Of a DNA stretch of 64,000 nucleotides, positions 11,233-22,808 are shown piece after piece. Under the pieces are notes generated by a model. That model made no database searches. It was not told the DNA's origin and saw only the letters and a list, made by a program, of their open reading frames with translations. Made by a program: the position numbers and the translations under genes. Where the stretch lies: NCBI GenBank assembly GCA_013398015.1, contig VZRR01013752.1, positions 29,340 to 93,339 of the forward strand. The letters are read 5' to 3'. How positions within the stretch are numbered: position 1 is the stretch's first letter; each line of letters begins with the position of its first letter. This stretch comes from Oreocharis arfaki. Lineage: Eukaryota; Chordata; Aves; Passeriformes; Paramythiidae.

Positions 11233-11455
11233 CCCCTCTTCCTCACAGCCTTCCTCCTGCAGCACATCCCTGCCTGACCGTGCCCAAAAATGTCCCAGCA
11301 GACTCTCCTGACTCCCCTGTGCCCTTCCCTAGGCAATGATTCCACCACAGGGGTTCCTGAAGCTGGAAGTGCCCTTGGAAACTGCTTGTGGAAGGCTCTG
11401 CACTGGGAATGGAAAGAGGCTGGGAATGGGAAGAGGCTGAAAAATCAGAGAATCC
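11233..11455. repeat. Duplicated block, copy B (non-CR1 part)
   Basis: This is the counterpart of 3700-3900 and lies about 7.53 kb downstream in the same orientation. It is slightly longer because of an extra segment around 11340-11355 and a repeated GGGAATGG motif near 11405-11435. It joins its CR1 neighbour at the same sequence as copy A. Confidence 0.75.
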
Positions 11456-11655
11456 CAGAATGGTTTGGGTTGGAAGGGACCTCAAAGCCCATCCAGTGCC
11501 ACCCCTGCCATGGGCAGGGACACCTTCCACTGTCCCAGGCTGCTCCAAGCCCCAATGTCCAGCCTGGCCTTGGACACTGCCAGGGATCCAGGGGCAGCCA
11601 TAGCTTTCTTGTGCCACCACCTTCCCAGGGAACAATTCTTTCCCAATTCCTCACC
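11448..11655 (-). mobile_element. CR1 LINE fragment, minus orientation
   Basis: The sequence runs from AATCCCAGAATGGTTTGGG to CAGGGAACAATTCTTTCCCA. It has an internal deletion after GGATCCAGGGGCAGCC compared with 9112-9545. It is the CR1 half of duplicated block B. Confidence 0.9.
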
Positions 11656-12274
11656 TAAATCTGCCCTTCTCTAACATTTTTTGAATGTTTTAGCCCAGTC
11701 TAAGCATGACCTGGTCAACCTCCGAGCACAGGGCTGTCTGCCCGGTGTCTGCCTGGGCCCTCTCATATGTGAGAGAAGGTCTGTGGAGCAGCAAGGAACA
11801 CATTTTTTGAACTCTCCCCAGTGTGCAGCCTGTGCCACTTCAGAACACTCAGAAGTAAAAACACTAAAGGGAAAAAAACCCTCCCTTTTTATAGCCTACT
11901 GTCTCGTTGAAAGTGATTTATGAAATGGAGCTTCCTGCCCACCCAGTGCACAGAACAAATACAGACAGAGCTTTGAAATAGCTGCAGCGCTGTGCTATTT
12001 TCAGTAATATTTAGCTCAGACTTAGCCAAGAAAGCCCTCTAAGCTCAGCAGACAGACATAAAAAGAAATGCTCTTTCTGCATTTTTGTGTGTGCGTGCAT
12101 CTATTTTGGGTTTTGCTCCTCTTTTCTCTGGCTCCATGTCTGACTGTCAGGGCAGCCCCAGCTCAGGGGAGTCGCCTGAGCCCAGTGCTCAGCACCAGCA
12201 GCAGCTCTGGAGCACACAGCTCGTGTTCGGTGCCTTCATAACTATCAGCTTGTGCTTGAATTGAGACATTTATT
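11656..12274. other. Gene-free unique stretch
   Basis: No gene or repeat is recognised. An AT-richer part at 11,960-12,030 could be conserved regulatory DNA, but no specific motif cluster stands out. Confidence 0.35.
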
Positions 12275-12550
12275 GTAGTGGAACCCATCTCTGCTCCCTG
12301 GGACAGGCACAGCACCCAGGGAATGGCTGTGTCAGGGGAGGGATATTGGGAAAAGAGGGTGCTGGGCACTGCCCAGGCTCCCCAGGGAATGGGCACGGCC
12401 CCGAGGCTGCCAGAGCTCCAGGAGCGTTTGGGCAGCGCTGCCAGGGATGCCCAGGGTGGGGTTGTTGGGGTGTCTGTGCAGGGCCAGGAGCTGGATCCAT
12501 GATCCCTGGGGGTCTCTCCCAGCCCAGGAGATCCCATGATTCCATAACTT
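12275..12550 (+). mobile_element. CR1 LINE fragment, plus orientation
   Basis: CATCTCTGCTCCCTGGGACA, GGGCACTGCCCAGGCTCCCC, GGGCAGCGCTGCCAGGGATG and GGGGTGTCTGTGCAGGGCCA are followed by a CATGATTCCATAA tail. It is the same subfamily as 51222-51590, which has the same block order. It is 5'-truncated. Confidence 0.9.
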
Positions 12551-14253
12551 GTTGAACTCAGTCCCTTCAGCAGCCGTGGAATGTGCTGCACAAGTGGATC
12601 ATACTTTGTGTGTGTGTGTTTAGGAAGCCCCATTTTCCTTTTCCACAAGTGAGATTTTACCTTGTCACGAGATGTCCCCAGCCACAGGTGGCACCAGGAT
12701 GGCAGGGGGAGGACACTGTCCGGGCCATCACCAACTGCCTTTTCTCTCACCCTTACCTGCCAAATCTGAGCTCTGACTTGTTTTCACAGCTATGCTGAGA
12801 AGAAAAGATAAAACCAAGCCTAAACCCAAGCCCTTTAGGCTTGCCAAGTCCATTTCTCCTGCCCTCCTCAGAATAGAAACTCAGATTAAACACACACTGA
12901 GAGCTCACCAGGGTGCTCTTCCCTTTCCCCCGGTGATTTGGAGGTGCAATGTTATTTTTTGCATGAGCTGGATTCGTATTTGTAACAGCCTGATGCTTTT
13001 GGATGCCTGCAGAGCTCCAGCACCCTCTTCCAGTCAGGAAATTTTGGAGATGGGATATGGCAAAGCATCAACTTGGCTTGCACTGACCTTGCTGCTCCTG
13101 GTTCTGTGTCTCACACCTGGACTTTGTGGCACGGACGGCAGATTCCAGCCTGCCCATTCCTCTTCTCCATGCCACCCAAGCTGTCCCAGAGCACTCTGTC
13201 ACCTCCTGCCTGCCCTGGGAATTCATTTTCCTCATCAGGAATCCTTGTTCCTGCAGGAAACTCTCGCTTGAGCAGTTCTGGCGTGGGTGGATGCTGGCAG
13301 GATCACAGCATTGCTCCAGACTGAGTGCTTTGGGTGCTGTCTGCTTCTGGATCCTGAGTGCAATCCGGTGTTTGTCCTAACTCCGTGGAAGTTTGGGGTT
13401 CTCCTTGGAAATTTGTGGGATTCATCAGCATTTCAGTCTCCAACTACTCCGTCTCACAACCTATCGGATATCTGCAAAGCCTCCCAGCTCATCCCAGTTC
13501 ACACACACACGTTTTCCTCCCATTTTCCTGCTTCCAGTTGCTTCTGTCAACCCCAAAAAGCTCTGGGATCCATCTCCCCGATGAAAGAGACGTCAGTGGG
13601 GCAAAACTATCCCGAGATCTCCTCGTGAGCCAGAATGGTCCCTCTCCCTGGTGTTCCCACGCTGTTAACACGTGGTTTGCTTCTTGTGGTTGCCTCTGGA
13701 GATCAAATCCATGTGCTGGGGTAGGAAATGCTGGGGAAGGTCCGTTTCTCAGGATGCTCCATCAGACGGGATCCTTTAAACATGCATTAAAAATACATCA
13801 AACAAACCCATTATTATGGTTCCCCTGCTCGCTCTGAAAACACCACCGGTGACAAGGACTCGGGATTTGTGTCCGTGTTGCCTTGAAACCAAATAAATCC
13901 CCCTACCCAAATAGGACTCCAAACAAACCCTTCTAAAATTATCTTTTAAAATGAAAAACATCATGTTATTTTGGTTTAGTGATGAATTATCCAGCTGCAC
14001 GGTCAGATTTAATAAATGAGACTCCACCAGACAGAAAAATAAGTCATGATACTGAATTTCCATCCTCCCCACAACAGGACAGGTCACTTTTGTCACTTTG
14101 TTCTTCCACCTAAGGCAAACTTTTTGCCATGCTCTTCCCTCATTCGGGAATCACTTGGGATGTGTGCAGTTTACAGCCCTAAGAGAGAATAGAGACTTTT
14201 ACTGTAGGAAAGAGGATAAGAATTTCAAAGGCAGCAGCTCCAGAGCCTGGGTC
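12551..14253. other. Gene-free unique block
   Basis: No exon is supported. Short dinucleotide runs occur (TG near 12606-12620, CA near 13501-13510). Overlapping open frames at 13,070-13,840 have no domain, no shared frame and no splice-site pattern, so they are not called as genes. Confidence 0.4.
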
Positions 14254-14333
14254 TAATGGGATGAGCTTGGGAGTAATGGGATGAGCTTGGGAATAAAGGG
14301 ACAAGCCTGGGAATAATTGGATGAGCCCAGGTG
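14254..14333. repeat. 20-bp tandem repeat, four copies
   Basis: The unit is close to TAATGGGATGAGCTTGGGAR. Copies 1 and 2 are nearly identical and copies 3 and 4 diverged. It lies in non-coding DNA. Confidence 0.8.
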
Positions 14334-15379
14334 TTAGAGGATGCTTGGTCCTCAGCCCCATAATCACAAATAAAAAGAAATAGCTCCTCATCCAAGACTA
14401 AAATCCTGATTTTCAGCCTTCCTGCTGCATTCCTCAGTGGGACACATGGCTCCTTACACATGGCTGTTTTCCCTTCTCCTCCTAGGCCAGGAAAACCTTG
14501 GATCCAGCCTTTCTGTCATGCATTAGGAACTCCACAAACATGTTTACTTAAGCACCAAACCGCATGAGCTCAGCGTTATTCCATGGCTCCAGCACACATA
14601 AATTACAATGGATTGTGGGGGAGCAACTTTGATCCGGCAAAGCCCACACTGAATTCCCTCGGAGGAGGCTCGGAGCACTGAGTGCTCCTTGTCTCCCTTG
14701 CCTCTCATCCCTGATTTTGGATTGCTTGCTCTGTCTGCCCTGCAGGCTACAAGGAAAGCAGGCACGAAGAGTAGCCCTAGGAAAATCAGGCTATTCCATG
14801 GATCCAGCCTCTTTCCCTGGCACGCATTTCCATGGGCAGGATCTCAAGTGGCACTCACAGAAAATCCCTTGTTCCCAATGCCACGTCTGTCACCGAAACA
14901 CAGCTGGAGCAGAACAGCAGCTTTGGGGAGGAAAAATGCTGTAAGGACCCAATCCTCAAGGAAAACCCCTTGTAGCCAAGATTTTTTCCCCATCAGAAGG
15001 TCTGTCCTGGGATTTTGGCCTCATCAATACTGCAGGAATCTTGTACAGCGACAATTCTTTCAGCGGGGCAGTGAGGGAGGTGCTGTTGTTGGTGGAAGAG
15101 CTGAGAAACAAACCCAGGACGTTTCCTCCTTCCCAGCTCTCTATATTTGACCCAATGGGGCATCTCTGGCAGGTCACCAAGCCTAGGATGTCCTGTCCCC
15201 CCAGCTGGCAGCTCTTTCCTCCCTTTTGGAGAACCTTTTGGCTGCTGGTCTCCATTTGATTCCACTGCCATCAACACCAGCACCAGGAAACACACAGAAA
15301 ACACGGTGGCGGTGCTGAGCTGATGGCTGGACTTGATGATCTGAAGATCTTCGCCAATCTTAATGGCTCCATGAATAAT
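14334..15379. other. Gene-free unique block
   Basis: No gene or mobile element is recognised up to the 13-bp minisatellite. Confidence 0.4.
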
Positions 15380-16027
15380 GATTCTGTGAAATGATTCCGT
15401 GAAATGATTCCAAGAAACCATTCTGTGAAATCATTCTGTGAAATCATTCCATGAAATGATTCTATGAAATCATTCCATGAAATGATTCTATGAAATGATT
15501 CCACAAAATCATTTTATGAAATCATTCCATAAAATCATTCCATGCAATCATTCTATGGAAGGATTCCATGAAAGTATTCTATGAAATCACTCTGCAAAGT
15601 GATTCCATGAAATCATTCAATAAAATGATTCTGTGAAATCATTCCACGAAATGATTCCATGAAATCATTCTGTGAAATCACTCTGTGAAATGATTCCATT
15701 GAACCATTCTCTGAAATCATTTAATGAAATGATTCCATTAAATGATTCTATGAAATCGTTCTGTGAAATGATTCTATGCAATCATTCCATGAAATCATTC
15801 TGCAAAGTGATTCCATGAAATCATTCCGTGAAATAAATCTGTGAAATCATTCCATGAAATCATTCTGCGAAGTGATTCCATGAAATCATTCCATGAAATG
15901 ATTCTATGAAATGATTCTATGAAACAATTCCATTAAATCATTCTGAGAAATGATTCTGTGAAGTCATTCCATGAAATCATTCCATTAAATGATTCTGTGA
16001 AGTCATTCCATGAAATGATTCTCTGAA
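15380..16027. repeat. 13-bp minisatellite, about 50 copies
   Basis: The unit is ATTCYRTGAAATS. Alternating versions with TCTATG or TCCATG and ending in G or C give a loose 26-bp higher-order pattern. Scattered copies carry point changes or one-base slips. The first eight bases match the ATTCTRTG octamer that forms the 3' tail of CR1 LINEs, so the array may have grown from a CR1 tail. Open frames across it are a by-product of the repeat. Confidence 0.95.
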
Positions 16028-19000
16028 CTCTTTGTGCCTGGGTGTGATTTAAAGACTGAGGGACCATCATGGCTTCCATGGAAGCTGGGAGAAAGAGAAA
16101 CGTTGCTCCCGATGCAAATGGCAGCAGGAGCCGGTGCGTGCTTGCCTTTGAAGAGTTAATTGGCTGCTGTTGATTAAGCAGCATGAAGCACTGCTCATCA
16201 GCACTGAGCAAAAGCCCTGTGCCAAGTGTTTGATTTTCCACTCTTTGTTTGTACGTGTAGAAATCTAAAGGCACGAAGCCGGCGAAACCCTACCCTCAAA
16301 GCGAGGCCTTGCTCGTGTGTCTGTATAAACACGGGCTCACAGAGCCCTGCAGGACAGTTTGACTCGGATCCCATTATTCCTCCCTTGGTTTTGGCAAGCT
16401 GGGACACCCTCCCAGCCCCAGGCTGCATTAAGAAGCTGATCCTGCTGTTATAGGAAACTGCTCTCTTTTAAAGGGTTTCGGATTCTAGTGTGTCCAGGAT
16501 TGGAAGTCCATCCTTGTTGCAATAATCCTGAAAACAACCCCTTTCCTTCGATTTAGCTTGGGGGTTATCACTAAAAAGTACCTTACAAAAGAGTGAAAGC
16601 AGAGAGAAAGAATTGGTAATTATGGTTCTTCATTAATAATTGTGGTTCCTGAGCTAATTCACAGCTGTTCTAGCTGCCATTCCTTTTATTCCTATATTAT
16701 ATATATTTTTTTTAACCTGTATAATAGGTTATGTATGGCTGATAAGGGCCTTAAAATGTTGCTGTGTGTTAAATTGCGATGCCCCATATCTGTGTTGTTA
16801 TTGTGCACGTACCATGAAGAAGGAATCAAGGATTAGAGGATTTAAGGAGGAAACCTTTCTCTGAAACTCAGGGAATTTGCAGCACACAAGGAAACGCCCA
16901 TATTTTTTCAGGACCGTTACCTGGTTAATCTTTTCTCTGATCAGAAAAAGACAAGTTAATTGATGTTTGGTTTAAGGACACTAAAAATCATCCCTGATTC
17001 CCGAGGTTGAGGGAGCCTTTAGGGGCGATGCCTTTGGGACAGGGGAAAATGCTGCGCTCAACCCCGGGGCGCTGCCACTGGGGATCCTCTTTGGGGCCAG
17101 CACAGGATCCTGGCCGTGTTTGAGGTCCATCCCGGGGATCCAGAGAGATCACTCGATCCCAAATGCATCTACCCCTTCTTGGACCTGCTGGTGCTGCTCT
17201 CCTTTAATCCCTTGCTGGTGTTTCTCACACTGAGCCTCTCCTCCCTCTCTTTTACCCTTTCACTCACCAGTGCAAGCCCGCAGCCCAAACTGGCACAAAG
17301 AGCCTCCATTTTAGGGAGATCCCACCATTTTATCCTCTCCTGAGTCAGAGGAAGTCCCTTAATCCATTCAGGAAGTCCCTTAATCCACGGCACAGCCTTT
17401 ACTCAGCTACTAATGGAATATCCAGCAAATTCACCTGCCTCTGGCAAAGTCCCCTGGGCCCGGAGTCCCAGCCATGCTCAGGGATAACAGTGATCCCAAC
17501 ATTCCTCTCCTGAAGGAGCCGTTTCCCCCTCAGATCCCAACATTCCTCTCCTGCATGAGCCATTCCCCTTCTCCTGCCTACCTTTTCCAGGGCAGAACTG
17601 GGCTCATTTCCTTTCCTCACTCCATCCCTGCCTACTTTCCCAGTGGATATTTCGGCAGCAACTGCCTGTGAGCCCCAGGGGCCTCCCCAAACCCAAATTT
17701 TGGTCAGAGAGAGCCACGAACCACCAGAATTCACGCGATTCCTGCTGGATCCTGAGGGCTGCTCCGGATGGATGCTGCCATATGGCAAGGAAATCCTATT
17801 TCTACATCATTTAATAAATGTACAGCCAAAGCAGAGCCCTGCTCTGGCTTTGTCACTACAGAAGAGGTGCCCACCAGTTTTGGGGTGCCTGTGGGGGCAC
17901 TGCACCTCCAGAGCATTTCTATGAATAAAGGATACGCAGAGTTACACCTCTCCCTGTATTCCCAGACCTAGACACAGATCCATGCCCATCCCGTGGCTTT
18001 CAGATCCTCTCAAAAGGAGCAGAGCTGTCAGACACTTGCCTGGCTAGTTTGCCTTAGGCAAATCAACACACAGGTGCTCATCCCCACCTTTTCCCCAGGT
18101 TTCCTTGCCTGGGAACTGTCAGGGTTTCTGTAGGCTCCGTATCCTATGTTAGCATGGAGCTGTAGGGTGTCAGGATTGCAAACCCGCTGTGAGGTTGAGC
18201 AGCACCTGCTTGACACCTGCTCAGGGGGACAGACCCGAGCCTGGAAGCAAGGAAAACAAAAGGTGCCGTGCTTGAAGGAAATAAAGATCAAATGAAAGGT
18301 ACAACCAAAATACCCTCTCGGTTAAGACCCGCCTGTCTCAGCCCCTTTTTTCCAACGGGGAGTTTTCCCTATGGAAATACAGCTGCTGGAGCTGTGTTTA
18401 CCCACAGGACAGCTTTGGGCAGCACTGCTGGGAATGGCACAGGTTGGCTGAACACGGATGGCTTATCCCAAATATTTACGGCCAAGGCACTGATTTGTGC
18501 AACTGCACGTGTTGGACAGAGGGATTGGGGTAACGGGAGCAGCTGGAATTTTTTTCCTGGTCTCACTGGTGCCTGGAGCTTCCCTATCCCTCCTCCAGCT
18601 TCTAACTCAGCCCAGGGACTCACTGTGGTAGAGCCAGTGCGGCTGGGGGCAGTCCTGGGGACATTGGGCTCCTCTTGGGGACAGGGGAGTGGCACAGGCC
18701 ATCAGGGGCCAGGCTGGCATTGACCCTGGCCAGCAACCATCGCCCTGCCCTTCACTGACTCCCCGGACATGGGGAGGAGAATGGAAGGGGGAAAGATCCG
18801 TGGATTTAGATAGTGACAATTCGATAAGACAAGCACCAGCTGTGCATGCAGGCAGAGCAAGAGGAGGAATTCATTCCCTCTTTCCATGAAAACCAGGAGT
18901 TCATTCCCTCCTTCCATCCACAGGTGGCTTTTCAGGCACTTGCACACCCTCAGCACAGGCAGTGGTTGCTTGGAAAGCCAAATTCAATAACCATGGATGT

Positions 19001-19399
19001 GTCACACCTCCTTTCTCCTTCTTTCCATGGGTTTTTCGTGCCCACCACAATGCCATGACCTCAATGATCTTTGATCACGAGTCGACCTGAACTTTTTCAG
19101 TGTCTCTCCGCCTGCTTTGGCAGCTTGGGTTTGATTTTCCCTTTCCGTGGTTTCCTAAAACAAAGGGTCTGTCAATAAACAGAGCACAGGGCCTTTCTCC
19201 TTGTGGTATGTCTTTGTGGGGTGGAGCCTCCTGGGCACGAGTCAGCTCCTGTGGGGACTGCGAGGTCCCTGCCTTGCTGCCAGTCCGTGATCTGCCTCTT
19301 CCAGCATTCCTGGGAAGTTTGGGCTCCTGTTGGAACCCTCTGTGTGATTGACACTGCTCCTTCACTCCAGGGAGCTGTGGTTGCCTGAGGGGCAGCGAG
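16028..19399. other. Gene-free block with CNE-like segments
   Basis: No coding gene is supported. At 16140-16185 a TCF-like CTTTGAA (16146-16152) lies beside TTAATTGG and an inverted repeat GCTGCT-8-AGCAGC (16163-16182). At 16550-16820 there is an AT-rich unique segment with ATAATTGTGGTTCC, a RUNX-like core. Minor two-copy repeats lie at 17350-17391 (21 bp) and 17492-17573 (41 bp). The rest is ordinary sequence. Confidence 0.35.
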
Positions 19400-19972
19400 C
19401 CCCATGGACACCCAGTGCAGCCTCCTGGCTTGGCCAGAGAAGTGCCCAACCCTCTGCTGAGGGACCTCGAGGGCTGTGTCCAGTTCTGGGCCGGCCAGAG
19501 AGCCCTGGAGGGGCTGGAGCGTGTCCAGGGCAGGGAACGGAGCTGGGGAAGGGGCTGGAGCCCCAGGAGCGGCTGAGGGAGCTGGGAAAGGGGCTCAGCC
19601 TGGAGCAAAGGAGGCTCAGGGGGGACCTTGTGGCTCTGCACAAGTCCCTGACAGGAGGGGGCAGCCGGGGGGGTCGGGCTCTGCTGCCAGGGAACAGGGA
19701 CAGGACAAGGGGAAACGGCCTCAGGCTGGGCCAGGGGAGGCTCAGCTTGGACAGCAGCAGGAATTTCTGCCTGGAAAGGGTGCTCAGGCCTTGGCAGGGG
19801 CTGCCCAGGGAGCTTTGGAGTGCCCATGGCTGGAGGTGTCCAAGGAAGGGCTGGAGGTGGCACTCAGTGCTCTGGGCTGGGGACAAGGTGGGCATCGGGC
19901 ACAGCTGGGACTCCATGGGCTGGGAGGACTTTTCCAGCCTCAGGGATCCTGGGATTCCATGATCATGGTGCC
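19400..19972 (+). mobile_element. CR1 LINE fragment, longest in window, plus orientation
   Basis: About 570 bp, with blocks GGCTGGAGCGTGTCCAGGGC, CTGGGAAAGGGGCTCAGCCT, GCCTGGAAAGGGTGCTCAGG, TGCCCATGGCTGGAGGTGTC and GGGATCCTGGGATTCCATGA. The order matches the reverse complement of the element pieces at 34612-35040 and 54375-54605, so they are one CR1 subfamily. The upstream coding region is lost. Confidence 0.9.
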
Positions 19973-20064
19973 ACATTCTGCTTTTCTACCACCACCTGCT
20001 CAAGCGTCTCAAGCCCAGCTCACAGAAACACTCACTGGGCTGTCGGATGATTTTCCTCTGAGTC

Positions 20065-20255
20065 AGTTGCTCGGAATCATGGAATATCCTGAGCTGAAAG
20101 GGACCCCCAAGGTTCTTCAGTTTCACGTCCTGGCCCTGCACAGACACCCCAACAACCCCACCCTGGGCATCCCTGGCAGCGCTGCCCAAATACTCCTGGA
20201 GCTCTGGCAGCCTCGGGGCAGTGCCCATTCCCTGGGGAGCCTGTGGCTTGATATA
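20065..20255 (-). mobile_element. CR1 LINE fragment, minus orientation
   Basis: It starts with AATCATGGAATATCCTGAG and continues through AAAGGGACCCCCAAGG, CTGGCCCTGCACAGACACCC, TGGGCATCCCTGGCAGCGCT and CATTCCCTGGGGAGCCTG. It lies close to the plus-oriented CR1 at 19400-19972, so the two 3' ends face each other across about 90 bp. Confidence 0.9.
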
Positions 20256-20459
20256 AGAAGCGACAGATGGGGTTGAGAGGAATATCAGGTGCATTAAGTA
20301 CAACTTTTTTGTCTTTATTTCATCAAATCTTTGTGTGTCTGGTTAGTTTTTTGCAACATGAAAAGATGAGAAATACTTTTAATGGTGGAACCAAAGCCAG
20401 CAGTAGAATCCCCATCCCTGGAAATGGTAGAAAAACATGAGAATGTGGTGCTTGTGGAC
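20256..20459. other. Spacer between CR1 fragments
   Basis: AT-rich unique sequence. Nothing else is recognised. Confidence 0.4.
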
Positions 20460-20555
20460 ATGGGTTAGTGGTGGACCCGGCAGTGACGAGTTAATGGTTG
20501 AACTCAATCCCCTTGGAGGCCTTTCCCAACCTTGATGATTCTGTATTTCTGGATC
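20460..20555 (+). mobile_element. Old CR1 3' remnant, plus orientation
   Basis: TTAATGGTTGAACTCAATCC, GGCCTTTCCCAACCTTGATG and ATTCTGTATTTCTGG resemble the terminal ~90 bp of an older CR1 subfamily, whose usual ending is 'ggtcttttccaaccttgatgattctgtg'. It is a degenerate copy. Confidence 0.7.
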
Positions 20556-20639
20556 TATGGCCAGGAGACCACATTTAACCCCATTTCCCCTCCAGTGTCG
20601 CCAGCAAAAGGAAACAAGTGGATTAAGGCAGCATCAAGA

Positions 20640-20785
20640 CCTCAGCTCTGGTCCTGCCTTCCAACCACCCTGTCCTGGCTCCTCCTGCCTCCCACTGCCT
20701 GCCACAGTTCACCTCCAGCCCTTCCATGGGGAAATTCCTCCTGGTGTCCAGCCTGAGCCTCCCCTGATGCAGCTCAAGGCTAAAA
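20640..20785 (-). mobile_element. Degenerate CR1 internal fragment, minus orientation
   Basis: AAATTCCTCCTGGTGTCCAG, CCTGAGCCTCCCCTGATGCA and GCTCAAGGC match the CR1 segment that normally reads 'aaattcttcctgatatccagcctgaacctcccctg'. The left part is poorly preserved. Confidence 0.6.
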
Positions 20786-22589
20786 TAAAGCTCAGTTTTG
20801 TGGCTTTGGGGTTTGCATTTAACCGTGGCAAACACAGAATAGCCATAATTACTTGATTAATTAACGAGTTTTTCAGGGTCAGAGCAGTACCTGGCAGCTC
20901 CATGGGCATGAGACTCAACCTCCCAGCTTTAATAAATCTTTGCAAGGGACTTCCTGACAATGCTCATGTGGAAATTTTCCCTGCATTTTTCCATTTTGCT
21001 CTGGGTGTCGTGAGCAAAAGAGTGTGTTGTGATGCACAGTAACCTGCAGGGATTTGGGAATTTCTGTGTTCCCTAGTCCCCTGCATCTCCGGATGTCATT
21101 TATCAAAACCAGCTGCTCTTTATATCACTAAGTCTTGTATCAATGTCTATTTAAAGTTAAACCGAGAGCCAAAGAAGCCTGCTTTGATTTAAATAAATCA
21201 AAGCACATCACAGTCACAGCAATTAATAATCCGAGGCTGGGGCAAACATGAAGAGTAGGAGAAATGCACTCAGGCAGGGTTGGTTTTGTTTCTCGCCGCT
21301 TTCCTAAAGTGTATTAGAAGCAGCAAGCCTTTGATTGAGACTTCCACAAAAATCCCTCGGCAACAACGGGAATGAAGAGGCTCCATCCTGGCAGCCTGTG
21401 GAAATCCAGGCTGGGGGATGGATTGCAAGGCTCTCTTATTTATGCCAGGTCATGGAAAGAGAACTTTCACCCGGATCATTCTCGGCCTGCAATGCAAAAG
21501 CTCCTGCTAATGATGCAGGCCGAGGTCTCGAGCTGTAATTACGCTGCTATCAGGTGTTAATGAACCATGGCTGAGGTAATGATAGCTGCAGGAGAGCTTT
21601 GGGTTACAGGACGAACTTCAAATCCTACTGAAGCAGCAAGATCAGTGTCTGGGTTTGTTCCTGCTAGAGTCAGGTCAGATTTTGGGTGCCTTCCTCTGCA
21701 GAGTTTTGTGCCTCCCTCCCATCTCTTCCTGCACCAGCTCTGTGTCACTGGAAGAGTCAAACCTTCAGGAATACCTCTGGGGAGTGGCTAAAGGTTGTCC
21801 TGGTGAGAGCGCCCCGTTCTCCAAGGGAGAGGGAAGGGAATCACTGCTGGAATGCAGCAGAGATTCACTTTCGTGCTCAGAGTAGGAGAGAAAGTCTCAC
21901 CCAGCCTTCCTTCTCTTCCTGCTGGGAAATTTGGTGGAATTCCAGACTGGGCCAGGCTGCAGGGAGCACAGCGGGCACCTGGTGGCACCTCCCTGCTCCA
22001 GCAGGGCCATCCCAGAGCCCAGGGCACAGCATTGTGTGCACACAGCTCTGCAACAGCCCCAGGGAGGAGAGCCCACGGCCTCTGTGCACAATGTGCTCAG
22101 GGCTGGGCAGTGCCCAGGGCAGAAGTTGTGCCTCCTGTGCAGGGGAATTGCTGGGCTCAGGCCCTGCCCGTTGCTCTTGTCCATAGAACAGATCTAAGGA
22201 GAAAAGATAATTTCTTATCGCAAGGCTGAAATGGGTGCTTGTTCCGAGAAGCTCTCCAGTGACAATCCCATTTTCCTTTAGGAATAATACTTTTGCAGCT
22301 TGGATTACATTTTTAGATACCTGTAGACTTTCCCCAGAGATCTTAGAGAATAGCTCAGTGACTCCACAGACATTTTATCAGTACACTTTTAGGCTGGCTT
22401 AGGAAAGATGTCATATCCAGAGGCCAAATTCCTGCCTTCAGCTGCAGGCAGGCAAGAAGGGCTTAATGGGAAGCTGGAAGAAGCATTATAAACCTTAAAA
22501 AAAATAATCCTGTGGTGGGAACCTTTTATCTCCTCCAAAATACATTTTTAGGTTATCCAAATAATTTATGGCCATCGAAAAAGACAGGA
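20786..22589. other. Gene-free block, CNE-like around 21.1-21.6 kb
   Basis: No exon is supported. The interval 21110-21600 is repeat-free and rich in TAAT and TTAAT cores with an exact inverted repeat (separate entry). The interval 21700-22200 is GC-richer with many overlapping short frames but no domain. Confidence 0.35.
21481..21524. repeat. Perfect 11-bp inverted repeat with 22-nt loop
   Basis: CTCGGCCTGCA (21481-21491) is exactly complementary to TGCAGGCCGAG (21514-21524). The loop contains ATGCAAA, an octamer-like POU core, and CTAATGATG. Pairing does not extend beyond the arms, so a pre-miRNA hairpin is unlikely. A protein-binding dyad or cruciform-capable site in regulatory DNA is possible. 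Confidence 0.7.
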
Positions 22590-22808
22590 AAACGCAGGAA
22601 GGAATTGTTCCCTGGGAGGGGGGGCAGGCCCTGGCACAGGATGCCCAGAGCAGCCGTGGCTGCCCCTGGATCCCTGGCAGTGCCCAAGGCCAGGCTGGGC
22701 ATTGGGGCTTGGAGCAGCCTGGGACAGTGGAAGGTGTCCCTGCCATGGCAGGGGTGGGATGAGCTGATCTTGAAGGTCTGTCCCAACCCAAACCATTCCA
22801 TGATTAAA
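22590..22808 (+). mobile_element. CR1 LINE fragment, plus orientation
   Basis: GGAATTGTTCCCTGGGAGGG, GGCAGGCCCTGGCACAGG, TGGCTGCCCCTGGATCCCTG, GGGACAGTGGAAGGTGTCCC and CCAAACCATTCCATGATTA mark the last 220 bp of the main CR1 subfamily. Confidence 0.92.

Noticed and set aside
19075..19972. Long frames of 204-266 codons on both strands
   Set aside because: They lie in the GC-rich CR1 fragment at 19400-19972. They do not resemble CR1 ORF1 or the ORF2 reverse transcriptase and are non-coding CR1 3' sequence.
21481..21524. microRNA precursor
   Set aside because: The stem is only 11 bp and does not extend outward, which is too short for a Drosha/Dicer substrate.
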